Notes: generated from the letters alone by a model not told the origin. A stretch of 64,000 nucleotides of DNA from Anaerofilum hominis (GCF_014287275.1 NZ_JACONZ010000003.1:124001-188000), one strand, 5' to 3'. Counted from the first letter of the stretch, positions 28,225 through 37,213 are shown. Made by a program: numbers and translations.

Positions 28225-29184
28225 TCACTCCGCTTCCAGCAGCAGGGACAGCAGCTTTTCCTTGAACAGCGCCGCGTCCAGCTTTTTGATCAGCCGGGCG
28301 TTGGCCGGGCGGCGGTGGAAGCCCTGGTCCTTGATCTCGGCGTCTGGCAGGAACGGGATCACCTGTCCGTAGGTGGCCTCCTCTTTTGTGCAGGTATAGC
28401 AATAGCGCGCCTCGGTCTCCAGCACCACCTCGGGCCAGATGGCGGCTGCTGCTGCCGTGGGGTCCGGCACCGGGATCATGCCCACCCCCAGCCGCTGGCG
28501 CGCAAACTCCAGCAGCTTTGCGTTGCAGGCCGCCGCAAATTTGCCCGCGGCGGTGCCCCGGCGGCTCAGCTGCGCCGCTTCCTCTTCACTGAGGGCCGTC
28601 TCTCCCATGCAGATGTCGAACCCGGCGATGGTGACGGGGATGCCGCTGTCCAGCACTGCGGCATAGGCCTCGGCGTCGATATAGACGTTGAACTCCGCCA
28701 CGGCTGTCTCCATGCCCGGGGCAAAGCCGCCGGTGCCCATGGAGTAGATGTGCTTCACCCGTTTCATCGCTTCCGGTTCTTTCATGAGGGCAAGGGCCAC
28801 GTTGGTGGCCGGCCCGATCATCAGGATCTCCAGCTCGTCGGGGTACTGTTTTGCCAGATCACAGATCACGTCCACCGCATGCCCCTCCGCCGGGGACAGG
28901 CTGGGGGCCACGAGGCCGCAGTCGCCCATGCCGTCCCGGCCGTGTACTCCGATCATCTGGGCCAGATCCCGCATCAGCGGCCGCGCCGCACCGCGATAAA
29001 CCGGCGGCTGATAGCTGCCGGTGACCTCAATGGCGGCCAGCGCATTTTTTGTCGCCTGCTCCATCGGCACATTGCCCGCCACGGTGGTCACCGCCTCCAC
29101 CCGCACCTGCGGCTCCTGCAGCATCATCATCAGCGCGATGGCGTCATCGCCCGCAGTGTCGGTATCGACCAGAAAATGTCTCAT
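28225..29184 (-). CDS. inosine-uridine preferring nucleoside hydrolase family protein
   Basis: 319 residues. Splits the N-glycosidic bond of ribonucleosides to ribose plus base, for salvage. The Ca2+-binding N-terminal signature reads DTDTAGDDAIAL at residues 7-18 (family DTDPGxDDAxAL, with Pro-Gly here Thr-Ala-Gly). VTTVAGNVPMEQATKNAL, LMIGPATNVALAL and the middle FNVYIDAEAYAAVLDSGIP also match. ATG 29184 follows GGAGGG on the minus strand. It is monocistronic. Confidence 0.9.
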   Translation of the reverse strand: MRHFLVDTDTAGDDAIALMMMLQEPQVRVEAVTTVAGNVPMEQATKNALAAIEVTGSYQPPVYRGAARPLMRDLAQMIGVHGRDGMGDCGLVAPSLSPAEGHAVDVICDLAKQYPDELEILMIGPATNVALALMKEPEAMKRVKHIYSMGTGGFAPGMETAVAEFNVYIDAEAYAAVLDSGIPVTIAGFDICMGETALSEEEAAQLSRRGTAAGKFAAACNAKLLEFARQRLGVGMIPVPDPTAAAAAIWPEVVLETEARYCYTCTKEEATYGQVIPFLPDAEIKDQGFHRRPANARLIKKLDAALFKEKLLSLLLEAE

Positions 29185-29811
29185 AAAAAGCCCTCCTTCA
29201 GCGCGGTCCCCGGCGCTTTGCCGTCCGGGGCCTGTTTGACACCAGTATAAGGGAAACGCTGTGCTGAAATCCAGGTCAGTTGGCCCAAATATGATTTTTT
29301 AATGGCCATGCGGCCTGTCCGCAAGCCGCGGCGGATAGAAATACTTATCCCAGGCGGCCCCGTCCTCGCCGCTTGCGCGGCAGCCGGACGGATGGCCGGA
29401 AAAAACGCTTAAAAGACGATGCGGGCGTTTGCAGGGTATCCCCGCAGACCCACATGAGGTCAAGACTTGCGCGTATGCTCTTAAAAAGTCCGGTCATGCG
29501 CTGGAATCTGCGCTTGTAAGGTTGGGCGGCAAAAAATAAGACTGGCAAGCCCTTGTCCCGCTTGCCGACAGACCTTGTTGTGCTGCATATGCCCCTCAAG
29601 CCCCCTCTTGAGGAGCTGTGGAGACATGTCTGCAGGCACGGGCCGAAAAGAGGTGCCCAGCGGAACAGAAGGCCCTGAAATCCCCGGACAGGACAGGCCT
29701 TTGCGGACGCCAAGCCAAAGGGCCTGCAGGATTTATCCTGAACCTCGAAAATGAGATTTTATCATTCCGCAGGACCGCCCGGCGTGGGATCGGCCCCATC
29801 GATCTGCCGCA
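29185..29811 (+). other. 627-bp gap holding a dispersed repeat; no gene seen
   Basis: 29300-29415 is a repeat element (entered separately). The rest shows no start site, domain or RNA structure that I can recognise. Confidence 0.6.
29300..29415 (+). repeat. GC-rich dispersed element, copy 2, with inverted partner
   Basis: 29345-29412 (CCTCGCCGCTTGCGCGGCAG, CCGGACGGATGGCC, then AAAAAACG) matches 60966-61015. 29301-29342, read in reverse, matches 61069-61098 (ATTTCTATCCGCCGCGGC and GACAGGCCGCATGGC). So both modules of the 61-kb array are present here but rearranged. Confidence 0.75.
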
Positions 29812-30441
29812 CTATTTCAAGTCACGGATATTCCCAGACTGAATTGCAGAAATATTCTCTCGAATTCTCTCATCAGACCATTCCCACCATTTGATTTCAA
29901 GCAGTGAAGAAACTACTTCATCAGAAAATCTTTTTCTGATGGGCTTGGCAGGAATACCGCCGACGATCGTATAGGGGGGAACATCTTTTGATACTACTGC
30001 ATGGGCGCCGATGATCGCTCCGTCGCCAATGGTAACGCCGGACATAATGACGGCTTCATATCCGATCCACACATCATTGCCGATCACAATATTGCCTTTA
30101 TTATCCCACGCGTCCGTTACAGTTGCTTTGTCCAGATCCCACTCTTCAAAAAATAGAGGAAAGGGGTAGGTGGATAGCGATTTCAGCGTATGGTTTGCGC
30201 TTGTAAATAAAAATTTTGCGCCGCACGCGATCGAACAGAATTTTCCGATCATCAGCTTGTCATGGTTGATCGGGTAATGATACAGCACATTGTTTTTTTG
30301 AAAATCTTTCGGGTCGTTTACAAAGTCGTTGTACATCGTGTACTCACCGACCGCAATGCTGGGGTCGGTGACCACATTCTTTAAATATACGGTTTGATTA
30401 TCTCCCGTGCGGGGATACACTTTTTTCTCCGATATAGTCAT
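29812..30441 (-). CDS. Vat/CatB-type xenobiotic acetyltransferase (hexapeptide repeat)
   Basis: 209 residues of left-handed beta-helix acetyltransferase. These trimers use acetyl-CoA to O-acetylate streptogramin A or chloramphenicol. Visible features: the N-terminal substrate segment GEYTMYNDFVNDPKDFQ, IGKFCSIACGAKFLF, catalytic His84 in SANHTLKSLSTYPF, then hexapeptide repeats (IVIGNDVWIGYEAVIMSGVTIGDGAIIGAHAVVSKDVPPYTIVGG) and WWEWSDE at the C-terminus. The gene is visibly AT-rich beside its neighbours and is probably acquired. ATG 30441 follows GGGAGG. Which drug, if any, is modified cannot be told. Confidence 0.88.
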   Translation of the reverse strand: MTISEKKVYPRTGDNQTVYLKNVVTDPSIAVGEYTMYNDFVNDPKDFQKNNVLYHYPINHDKLMIGKFCSIACGAKFLFTSANHTLKSLSTYPFPLFFEEWDLDKATVTDAWDNKGNIVIGNDVWIGYEAVIMSGVTIGDGAIIGAHAVVSKDVPPYTIVGGIPAKPIRKRFSDEVVSSLLEIKWWEWSDERIRENISAIQSGNIRDLK

Positions 30442-30787
30442 CTTGGATCCTCCCTGTTTGTTTTGCTATGCGACTATATCGGCAAATACAATGCAGCGTT
30501 TCACCTTCAGCACCTCTCTGAGCCTTAATTTAATTGGCCAGCACCTTATCCGTCCAAAGCGAACAAGTATGATCTGACCTTTTCCATACTAATAGGAGCG
30601 TGCAGAAATGTCAAACAGCTCCTGTTGCATCACAGCTTCAGGTTGCCGTCCACAACCTTTTTATTCATTGGGGAGGCAATCGGGCAACATTTTGCCGTTT
30701 TACATCGATGCTCCCGTTACAAGAAGACCAGCAGCTCTGCGCTTTTCAGTTTATAGAAAAGCCGCGACCAGGTGGCAGAATAACTGC

Positions 30788-30810
30788 TTTTTATTGCTCT
30801 GCAATAAAAA
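30788..30810 (+). repeat. dispersed palindrome, copy 1
   Basis: TTTTTATTGC-TCT-GCAATAAAAA, a perfect 10-bp arm hairpin. Confidence 0.9.
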
Positions 30811-31132
30811 ATGACGTATCTCAATGACCTGCCCCCGCCGCTGCGGGACAAGCAGGGGCAGTGACCCCAAAATGGCCTTGCGTCTCTTCTTTATTGTTCC
30901 ACAGCAAAGAACGATCCTTTTGAAAAGTGCAGCCGCGAAAAAATACGGGCTAAAAAAGGACCATCGGAACGCTGTGCGCGGGGGAGGGGGCAACAGGATC
31001 GCGGCCGCAGGGGCGGGGGAAAGAAAAAAGGGCGATGCGGCGCAGCTTTTTATTTGCGGAACCCAGAGGAAGAACAAAGCGCGCTCCGCGCCCCGGCGTT
31101 TCATGATGGCCCCGCGAATGTGACGCTCCCCC

Positions 31133-31155
31133 TTTTTATTGCGGTGCAATAAAAA
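31133..31155 (+). repeat. dispersed palindrome, copy 2
   Basis: TTTTTATTGC-GGT-GCAATAAAAA. The arms are identical to copy 1, but the loop differs. Confidence 0.9.
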
Positions 31156-31157
31156 CC

Positions 31158-31225
31158 AGTTACCCGGATGGCCCGCCCCGGCTGTTTGCGCGCGCAGCCG
31201 GGCAGACAGCCCACAAAAACGGCCC
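31158..31225 (+). repeat. GC-rich dispersed element, copy 3 (diverged)
   Basis: CGGATGGCCCGCCCC, then GCGCGCAGCCGGGCAGAC and ACAAAAACGGCC, aligning with 60963-61022. As at 60.9 kb, it follows a TTATTG/CAATAA palindrome directly. Confidence 0.6.
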
Positions 31226-31255
31226 GCCCTTATCCCGGAGGCCCCGGCGGCGCTG

Positions 31256-31288
31256 TAAAAAAAGACCGGCCGCTGCACGCGGCCGGTC
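31256..31288 (-). terminator. terminator of the nucleotidase gene
   Basis: GACCGGCCGC-TGCAC-GCGGCCGGTC, followed on the minus strand by TTTTTTT. Confidence 0.88.
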
Positions 31289-31329
31289 CTGAGAGTCTCT
31301 TCTGCTGGACGCCGGAACCCCGCCGCCCC

Positions 31330-33591
31330 TTATTTGTTCTTCTTTTTGCGGTAGAACCAGAACGCCGCGCCCGCGGCCGCGAGGACCACCAGGACCACCA
31401 CGCAGACGATCAGCACGGTATTGTTCTGTGCCGCAGGGCTTTCTGCATCAGCGGACGCCGGCACCGAGGAGACGGGCGCTTCCGCCGCGCCGCCGGGGAG
31501 CACTTCGCCGGGATTGTTCTCCACCGCCGCGTTGTGCAGGCCGCAGTAGTTGTCCAGATAAAGGGAGCCGCTGTCATATCCGTCGCCGATGAACCGCAGC
31601 TCATTGGCCCCGTTTTTCAGGGTCAGGGTCAGCACGCCGCTGGCGTCGGTGGACACTTCGCTCTTTTCGCCGTTGATATAGGCGGTGAGGGTGCTGTTCG
31701 CCAGCGGGGCCCCGCCGTCGGTGAACGTGAGGGTCGAGGTGAACTCAGCGCCCTGATAGGGGTCGTTGACCCGGGTGATGCGGCCGCTGGCGAGGGGATA
31801 GGCGTCCGCCGGGAGCTTGCCGCCGTATACCGCGTTCACATAGTCGGTCACCGCGTCGCCGTAGTTCCCCGCCGGGGTGGCGATCTCGGGGATATACTGA
31901 TAGCCGCCGAGATCCTCCGCCTCGTTCAGCGCGCCCAGCATCCAGTAGCTGTCGCCTCCGCCGATCTCATAGGCGCTGGCCACCAGCATCAGTTTGGTCT
32001 CATTGTCGTTTTTGTCCAGCACCGTGCCGTCCTCCAGCGTGATCGACTGCACGCGGGTGCCGATGGTCTCCGGCATGGTCAGCGCGTCCTTGTCGTACTC
32101 GCTGCTGGCGGGCTGGGTGAGGTCGTAGACGTAGGTAAAGCCCGAAGCCTGCGGGAAACGGCCGTGGATCGAGCCGTCGGCCTCCAGCATGCCGGTCTCG
32201 GTGTCCTGGGAGAGGAAGATGTTCACGCCGTGCTCGATCATGTCGTACATCACCTTGGGGGTGATGAGCACATAGGTGTCCTCCGCGTCCTCAAAGCCAA
32301 AGGAGTACGCGGTCATCAGCTGGCCCAGGGTCACGTCCCCGGCGCGGAAAGAGCCGCGCACGCTGCCGCCGCCCTGCAGCACCACCACCGGCGTGTCCTG
32401 CGCCAGGCCCAGCTCGCTGTACGCTTCCGAGTTCCAGTTTTCTTTCAGCCAGTCCAGCGCTTTCCAGCGCCGGGCGTCGGCCACCAGCGAGCCCCCGTTG
32501 GTCTCGCCGCGGCGGGCAATGCTGGCCTGGACCTCCTCGTTGGAGGAAGTGAAGCCGGGGATGTTGCCGCCCCAGACATTGACCTCCGACTGGAAGACCA
32601 CCTCGTTTTTGATCTCGTCGAACTCGGCGTTCCAGCGGTCCATGACCTCGGTGACCGAGGCCATGGGCTCCAGAGCCATGGCCTCCTCCCGCACGTTGGA
32701 GGAGGTGACTTTTACCTGCCCGCCGCTGAAATCCAGGGTCAGGCAGCCCACATTTTCCAGATTGGAGCCGGTCGACACGACCAGGGTGCCGTCCACATCC
32801 ACGGCGGAGTCGCCCAGCCGCAGCTGGTGATCGTGTCCGTCGATGACCGCGGTGACCCCCTTTACCTTTGCGATGTCGCTGGAGGTCTCATTGGCAGTGC
32901 CCGCGGACAGGCCGCAGTGGGTGACCGCGATAATGGCGTCCACATCGGGCTCTTTTTCCCCGATCTCCGCCACGATCTCGGCCGCCAGCGCCGAGATGTC
33001 AGTGCGCACCTGCACGCCGCCCGCTTTCAGGGTGGCGGGGCTCACCATGCCGTTGAGCTCCGGGGTGTCCGCGCTGAAAAAGGCGATTTTCCGCTCGCCC
33101 ACCGTCTTGACCACGTAGCGCGGCATGGCCGCCAGCGTGGGATTTTCCGCCGCATGGGCGTCGTCGATGGTGACGTTGGCGGAGATGATGTCAAATTCCG
33201 CCGCTTTTGCGTTGGCTTCCAGATCCGCCACCGAAAAATCGAACTCGTGGTTGCCCAGTACGGCCAGGTCGTAGCCCGCGGCGTTCATCACCTCCACCAC
33301 GCTCAGGCCGTGGGCCATGTTTGCGAACAGGGTCCCCTGGGAAAAGTCGCCCGCGTCCACCAGCAGCGAATTTTCATCCGCCGCGTGCAGCGCCGCCACA
33401 TAGTCCAGGCCGGGCTTTTCGATCTCCTCTGTCTCCTCGTTGAAAGCGGCCTCCACACTGCCGTGTACGTCGTTGGTGTGGTAGATGTTCACCACATCCG
33501 CCGCCGCATGGATCCCCGGAAACGGGAATACCACCAGGGCCAGTGCAAAGACCAGCAGCAGCGAAGCTGCCGCCCTCAGTGCTTTTTTCAT
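31330..33591 (-). CDS. secreted, membrane-anchored 5'-nucleotidase / 2',3'-cyclic phosphodiesterase (UshA/YfkN-like)
   Basis: 753 residues. Exported metallophosphatase that frees nucleosides and phosphate from nucleotides outside the cell. A signal peptide (MKKALRAAASLLLVFALALVV, cleavage near residue 31) leads into the metallophosphoesterase domain with D41xH43 (YHTNDVHG), VDAGDFSQG, LGNHEFDFS, VTHCG and DGHDHQ. The 5'-nucleotidase C-terminal domain follows (about 330-580, with LVADARRW, GGSVRGSF, YEIGGGDSYW), then a bacterial Ig-like region and a C-terminal membrane helix ending RKKKNK. There is no LPXTG, so it is anchored by the helix. It lies 68 bases downstream of the BtpA-like gene. Confidence 0.9.
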   Translation of the reverse strand: MKKALRAAASLLLVFALALVVFPFPGIHAAADVVNIYHTNDVHGSVEAAFNEETEEIEKPGLDYVAALHAADENSLLVDAGDFSQGTLFANMAHGLSVVEVMNAAGYDLAVLGNHEFDFSVADLEANAKAAEFDIISANVTIDDAHAAENPTLAAMPRYVVKTVGERKIAFFSADTPELNGMVSPATLKAGGVQVRTDISALAAEIVAEIGEKEPDVDAIIAVTHCGLSAGTANETSSDIAKVKGVTAVIDGHDHQLRLGDSAVDVDGTLVVSTGSNLENVGCLTLDFSGGQVKVTSSNVREEAMALEPMASVTEVMDRWNAEFDEIKNEVVFQSEVNVWGGNIPGFTSSNEEVQASIARRGETNGGSLVADARRWKALDWLKENWNSEAYSELGLAQDTPVVVLQGGGSVRGSFRAGDVTLGQLMTAYSFGFEDAEDTYVLITPKVMYDMIEHGVNIFLSQDTETGMLEADGSIHGRFPQASGFTYVYDLTQPASSEYDKDALTMPETIGTRVQSITLEDGTVLDKNDNETKLMLVASAYEIGGGDSYWMLGALNEAEDLGGYQYIPEIATPAGNYGDAVTDYVNAVYGGKLPADAYPLASGRITRVNDPYQGAEFTSTLTFTDGGAPLANSTLTAYINGEKSEVSTDASGVLTLTLKNGANELRFIGDGYDSGSLYLDNYCGLHNAAVENNPGEVLPGGAAEAPVSSVPASADAESPAAQNNTVLIVCVVVLVVLAAAGAAFWFYRKKKNK

Positions 33592-33659
33592 TCCTCTTCC
33601 TCCTTTTATCTTTTCTGCGCCGCAGGCGGCGCAGCCGTACCCTTTTTTTGCCGCAGGCC

Positions 33660-34385
33660 TCACCGGTCCCGGAGCCGCGCGGCCTCGCGCATGACCGCCT
33701 TCACCCGGCCCGCGTCCACCCTGCCGGAGTCCCGGCCGGTGTCCCTCAGCGCGCCGCTCACAAGGACCGCGTCCGCCTCCGCCAGCTTTTCTCCCAGCGT
33801 GGCGGCCGTCATGCCGCCCGCCGCCACCAGGGGAAACGCGCCGGCCACCGCGCGGAATCTGCGGATCTTCCCGGTCGGTGTTTCCCGGCCGCCGCCGGAC
33901 CCGGAGACGGCGACGGCGTCGCACCGCCCCATCCCCAGCCGCAGATCCTCCGCCCACGGGCGCCCCGACAGGATGGGCTGCTGCTGGAACCGAACCCCGC
34001 CGATCACCTGGATCTTCGACCCGGCCCGGCAGGCTGCGAGCCTGTCCGCGTAGGCGCCGTCGTCCTCCCGGCGCAGATGCCCCGCCACCGAGGAGACCAG
34101 AACAAACGCGGCGTCAAAGCGCTGCGCCAGCTGCCAGCTTTTGAAAAAGTCGCCGCCGGCGCTGACGCCCAGCGGGCAGGGCGCGCCCCGCAGCAGCTCC
34201 AGCGCGGAGGCCAGTTCCTCCGGCGCGGTAAAGCGGTCCCCCGCAATGAGCAGGGCGTCCACCCCGCCGTCTGCGCAGATCTCCGCCTCCCGCAGGCAGC
34301 GGTCCAGCTTTTCTTTTCTGCTGCCGTCTCTCAGGCGCAGCGCGGCGATCACCGCCTTGGGGCCGCAAAGGTCGTCAGGAAACAT
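33660..34385 (-). CDS. BtpA/SgcQ-like TIM-barrel protein
   Basis: 241 residues. The C-terminal half follows the BtpA pattern: a CDAVAVSGSGGG strand-loop (phosphate-binding type), a GKIRRFRAVAGAFPLVAAGGM strand, AEADAVLVSGALR, and VDAGRVKAVMREA. The N-terminal GVDALLIAGD also fits. BtpA stabilises photosystem I in cyanobacteria; SgcQ-like members of Firmicutes are thought to act on sugar or nucleoside phosphates, but the reaction is not established. ATG 34385 follows GGGAGGGAG. It is the first gene of a two-gene unit with the nucleotidase, which fits nucleoside/sugar salvage (inference). Confidence 0.6.
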   Translation of the reverse strand: MFPDDLCGPKAVIAALRLRDGSRKEKLDRCLREAEICADGGVDALLIAGDRFTAPEELASALELLRGAPCPLGVSAGGDFFKSWQLAQRFDAAFVLVSSVAGHLRREDDGAYADRLAACRAGSKIQVIGGVRFQQQPILSGRPWAEDLRLGMGRCDAVAVSGSGGGRETPTGKIRRFRAVAGAFPLVAAGGMTAATLGEKLAEADAVLVSGALRDTGRDSGRVDAGRVKAVMREAARLRDR

Positions 34386-34472
34386 TTTTTCTCCCTCCCG
34401 CTCTTCTCCGGCTGGCCGGACGCAGGGCGCCCCGGGTCGCAGGCACCGTTAATTTCCTGTATTTTCCATTTC

Positions 34473-34501
34473 ATTATATCCCTCTGCGCGGCGAAAAGCA
34501 A
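34473..34501 (-). promoter_or_regulatory. promoter of the BtpA-nucleotidase unit
   Basis: On the minus strand TTGCTT (34501-34496), 17 bases, TATAAT (34478-34473). Confidence 0.72.
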
Positions 34502-34526
34502 AGCCTTTCCGATCTGGCCGCGCCCG

Positions 34527-34556
34527 CAAAAAGAACGGCGCCCGCAGGCGCCGTTC
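34527..34556 (-). terminator. terminator of the asnS-GntR unit
   Basis: GAACGGCGCC and GGCGCCGTTC with a four-base loop, followed on the minus strand by TTTTT. Confidence 0.9.
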
Positions 34557-34588
34557 CCTGATCTTCCGCTCTTTTCAGGCCGGGAGAT

Positions 34589-35221
34589 TCACTCCCCGGT
34601 TTCCACATAATTTTTTGCCCGGGCAAAACTCTCCGCGTCACACACCAGCAAAAACACGTCCCCGGGCAGAAACTCCGCGTAGGGGCCCGGGGAGAGCATC
34701 AGCCCGCCGCCCCTGCGGATGGCGATGATGGTCGCCCCGGTGTTGTGCCAGAAGTTGACGTCCGCCAGGTTTTTGCCGGTCAGCGCGTCCCCCTCGCGGA
34801 TGGGCAGCTCAAAGGGGGTGAGCGGGTTTGCGCTCTCAAACCGCTCATAGCTGTCGATCAGGTTCATCATCGAGCTGCTGATCTTCTGCTCCAGGGCGTC
34901 CCGCTGGCTGAGCAGGTCGCTCAGATTGGCGCGCAGCTCGTCGGCGGCGCAGGCGTTTTTGAATTTCTGCACAAAGGCCTGCGCCTTTTCCACGTCCTTG
35001 ATGAAGATGCCGCTGCCCTGCTTCATCTCCAGGATCTCCATGTCCTTGAGCAGGAACATCGCCCGGCGCACCGTCTCGGGGGAGACGTTGTACCTGCTGG
35101 CCAGGGTCGACCGCCCGTGGACCTTTTCTCCCACCTTGTAGCGGCCGCTGATGATGTTCTCCGCCATATCCAGCGCGATGAGCTGGTAGACCGGCTTGTC
35201 CAGTCTGATCCCCTGCGCCAT
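34589..35221 (-). CDS. GntR-family regulator with C-terminal RCK_C (TrkA-C) domain
   Basis: 210 residues. Winged HTH of GntR type (residues about 8-75: PVYQLIALDMAENIISGRYKVGEKV, then RYNVSPETVRRAMFLLKDMEILEMKQGSG), a helical linker (80-125), and an RCK_C domain (about 130-205: FELPIREGDALTGKNLADVNFW, then GATIIAIRRGGGLMLSPGPYAEFLPGDVFLLVC). RCK_C domains bind small ligands or ions; GntR-RCK_C proteins are common in Firmicutes and some control K+ uptake through c-di-AMP. ATG 35221 follows GGCGGGGA. It lies 38 bases downstream of asnS. Confidence 0.88.
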   Translation of the reverse strand: MAQGIRLDKPVYQLIALDMAENIISGRYKVGEKVHGRSTLASRYNVSPETVRRAMFLLKDMEILEMKQGSGIFIKDVEKAQAFVQKFKNACAADELRANLSDLLSQRDALEQKISSSMMNLIDSYERFESANPLTPFELPIREGDALTGKNLADVNFWHNTGATIIAIRRGGGLMLSPGPYAEFLPGDVFLLVCDAESFARAKNYVETGE

Positions 35222-35259
35222 CTGTCCGTCCCCGCCTTTCACCGGCCTCTCCACGGCCG

Positions 35260-36645
35260 TCAGAAGCCGCCCGCTGTGCGCGGGAACGGCAGCACGTCCC
35301 TGATGTTGGGGATGCCGGTGACGTACATGATCAGCCGCTCAAAGCCCAGGCCGTAGCCCGCGTGTTTGGCGCTGCCGAACCGCCGCAGGTCGAGATACCA
35401 CTGGTAGTCGTCCTTGTTCATGCCCAGCTCGTCCATGCGGGCCTCCAGCCTGTCCAGCCGCTCTTCGCGCTGGCTGCCGCCGCACAGTTCGCCCACGCCC
35501 GGCACCAGCATATCGGCCGCGGCGACGGTTTTGCCGTCGTCGTTCTGGCGCATATAAAAGCTCTTGATCTCTTTGGGGTAATCGGTGACAAAGACCGGGC
35601 GCCGGTAGACCTGCTCGGTGAGAAAGCGCTCGTGCTCGGTTTGCAGGTCGGTGCCCCACTCCACCTTGTATTCAAACTTGTCGTTGTTCTCCTGCAGGAT
35701 CTTCACCGCGTCGGTATAGCTCACGCGGGCAAACTCGCTGTCCGCCAGCGCGGTGAGCCGTTCCAGCAGGCCCTTGTCGTAGAACTGGTTGAAAAACGCC
35801 ATCTCGTCGGGGCAGCTTGCCAGCAGATGGCGCACCACCGACTTGATCATATCCTCGGCGTTGTCCATATAATCCGTCAGATCGGCAAAGGCCATTTCCG
35901 GCTCGATCATCCAGAACTCGGCCGCATGGCGCGGGGTGTTGCTGTTTTCCGCGCGGAAAGTGGGCCCAAACGTGTACACCTTGCCGAAAGCCAGGGCCAT
36001 GCCCTCGGCCTCCAGCTGGCCCGAAACGGTCAGGTTGGTCTGGCGGCCGAAGAAATCTTCGCTGTAGTCCACCTTGCCGTCTGCGCCGCGGGGCGGGTCC
36101 TCCGGGTCGATGGTGGTGACCCGGAACATCTCGCCCGCGCCCTCGCAGTCCGAGCCGGTGATCAGCGGGGTGTGCACATAGACGAACCCGTTTTTGTGGA
36201 AAAAGTCGTGCAGCGCAAAGGCGGCCTCGCTGCGCACCCGGAAAGCGGCGTTGAACGTGTTGGTGCGCGCCCGCAGATGGGGCAGCGTGCGCAGAAACTC
36301 CACGCTGTGGCGTTTTTTCTGCAGCGGATACTCAGGCGGGCAGACGCCCTCTACCGCGATGCTGTCCCCGTTCAGCTCCAGCGGCTGCTTTGCGCCGGGG
36401 GTGAGCACGATGCGGCCGGTGACCAGCAGGGCCGTGCCCACGCCGCATTTGGCGATCTCTTTGAAATTGTCGAGCCTTGCCGCCTCAAAGACGACCTGCA
36501 GGTTTTTAAAGCTGCTGCCGTCCGACAGCTCGATAAAGCCGATGTTTTTGGAATCCCGCACCGTTTTGGCCCAGCCGGCCACCGTGACGACCTCCCCCTG
36601 TGCCGGGGGGGCCGCAAAGAGAGAGGCGATCTCGCATCTTTTCAT
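35260..36645 (-). CDS. asnS: asparaginyl-tRNA synthetase
   Basis: 461 residues. Class IIb synthetase charging tRNA-Asn. The OB-fold domain ([21 protein letters not shown]) leads into the core, with the motif [28 protein letters not shown] (AsnRS form rather than AspRS) and the final [27 protein letters not shown] (motif 3). Its presence means Asn-tRNA need not be made by transamidation. ATG 36645 has a distant AGGAG (14 bases), so the start is likely but not certain. It shares its control region with the divergent lysine riboswitch. Confidence 0.96.
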   Translation of the reverse strand: MKRCEIASLFAAPPAQGEVVTVAGWAKTVRDSKNIGFIELSDGSSFKNLQVVFEAARLDNFKEIAKCGVGTALLVTGRIVLTPGAKQPLELNGDSIAVEGVCPPEYPLQKKRHSVEFLRTLPHLRARTNTFNAAFRVRSEAAFALHDFFHKNGFVYVHTPLITGSDCEGAGEMFRVTTIDPEDPPRGADGKVDYSEDFFGRQTNLTVSGQLEAEGMALAFGKVYTFGPTFRAENSNTPRHAAEFWMIEPEMAFADLTDYMDNAEDMIKSVVRHLLASCPDEMAFFNQFYDKGLLERLTALADSEFARVSYTDAVKILQENNDKFEYKVEWGTDLQTEHERFLTEQVYRRPVFVTDYPKEIKSFYMRQNDDGKTVAAADMLVPGVGELCGGSQREERLDRLEARMDELGMNKDDYQWYLDLRRFGSAKHAGYGLGFERLIMYVTGIPNIRDVLPFPRTAGGF

Positions 36646-36757
36646 GATAATTTGTCCACTCCTGTTTTCCTCCGCGCCGCCGCAGGGCCGCGCTTGCTTT
36701 TCACCGGGCCGGGCCGGCCCGGATACTTTCGTAGTTTGGTACCGGGGTACTAAAATC

Positions 36758-36786
36758 ATTATAGGTAAAAAGCAACTTATTGTAAA
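36758..36786 (-). promoter_or_regulatory. promoter for asnS
   Basis: On the minus strand TTTACA (36786-36781), 17 bases, TATAAT (36763-36758). A perfect GTACC-GG-GGTAC dyad lies just downstream at 36739-36750. Confidence 0.78.
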
Positions 36787-36856
36787 GGACAAAGTTGTTG
36801 ATTTTTTTCACGTTTTGTGCGGAATGCTGTTTTTTCGCATCGCAGCGCCGTTTGTA

Positions 36857-36886
36857 TTGACATTGCGGCCCGGATTGTGTTATCCT
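36857..36886 (+). promoter_or_regulatory. promoter of the lysine riboswitch transcript
   Basis: TTGACA (36857-36862), 18 bases, TATCCT (36881-36886). The transcript would start near 36893, just before the riboswitch. Confidence 0.75.
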
Positions 36887-36904
36887 CTGGACGTACCTCG
36901 ACAA

Positions 36905-37076
36905 AAGAGGTAGAGGCGCGCCGTCGATGAGTAGCCGGGAGGAGGCCGAAAGCCAGAGAACCCCGGGGAAAGGCGCCGGCGCCGAAGCGGCGGGATCACA
37001 CCCGCTGCTGGGTCCGTATCGAACAGGTGCGGGACTGTCCTTCCGGCATTGCCGGGCCGGAAGGGAGCGCTATTGC
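36905..37076 (+). promoter_or_regulatory. lysine riboswitch (L box)
   Basis: The conserved L-box core is present in order: GGTAGAGGCGCG (36909-36920), a GATGAGTAG segment, GAAAGGCGCCGGCGCCGAAGC (split around 36968-36988), GCTGGGTCC, CGAACAG, GGGACTGTC, and the closing GGAGCGCTATT, which pairs back to the 5' end to form P1. It is followed by an intrinsic terminator, so high lysine should stop transcription of the YfcC permease and M20 genes. Confidence 0.9.
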
Positions 37077-37174
37077 GGCAGATCGCCCCGCTGTGCCCAT
37101 GGCCGGCGCGGGCGGCGGCGCCGCGCTCTGCGTTGGGGAAATGCGGGACCGCCAAAGCAACTGTGAGAAGCGAT

Positions 37175-37213
37175 GGCCTTCAGCGTTTTCCATTGACGCT
37201 GAAGGCCTTTTTG
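37175..37213 (+). terminator. riboswitch-controlled terminator
   Basis: GGCCTTCAGCG (37175-37185) and CGCTGAAGGCC (37197-37207) with an 11-base loop, followed by a TTTTTTG run. Confidence 0.9.

Larger units (their letters stand above)
30442..31329 (+). other. 888-bp gap rich in palindromes; no gene
   Basis: Contains two perfect TTTTTATTGC palindromes (30788-30810 and 31133-31155), a degenerate one near 30886-30911, one clear and one weak copy of the GC-rich element, and the terminator of the nucleotidase gene. A weak leftward promoter for the acetyltransferase (TTGGAC, 18 bases, TTAAAT on the minus strand, about 30528-30560) is possible. Confidence 0.6.

Noticed and set aside
30600..30827. 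Open frames of 68-75 codons
   Set aside because: They end inside a dispersed palindrome, have no ribosome binding site, and their sequence resembles nothing known.
30788..31155. Palindromes read as ordinary intrinsic terminators
   Set aside because: Two are not directly downstream of any gene on either strand and the arms are AT-rich, so a plain terminator role does not explain them, although copy 44003 could serve as one.
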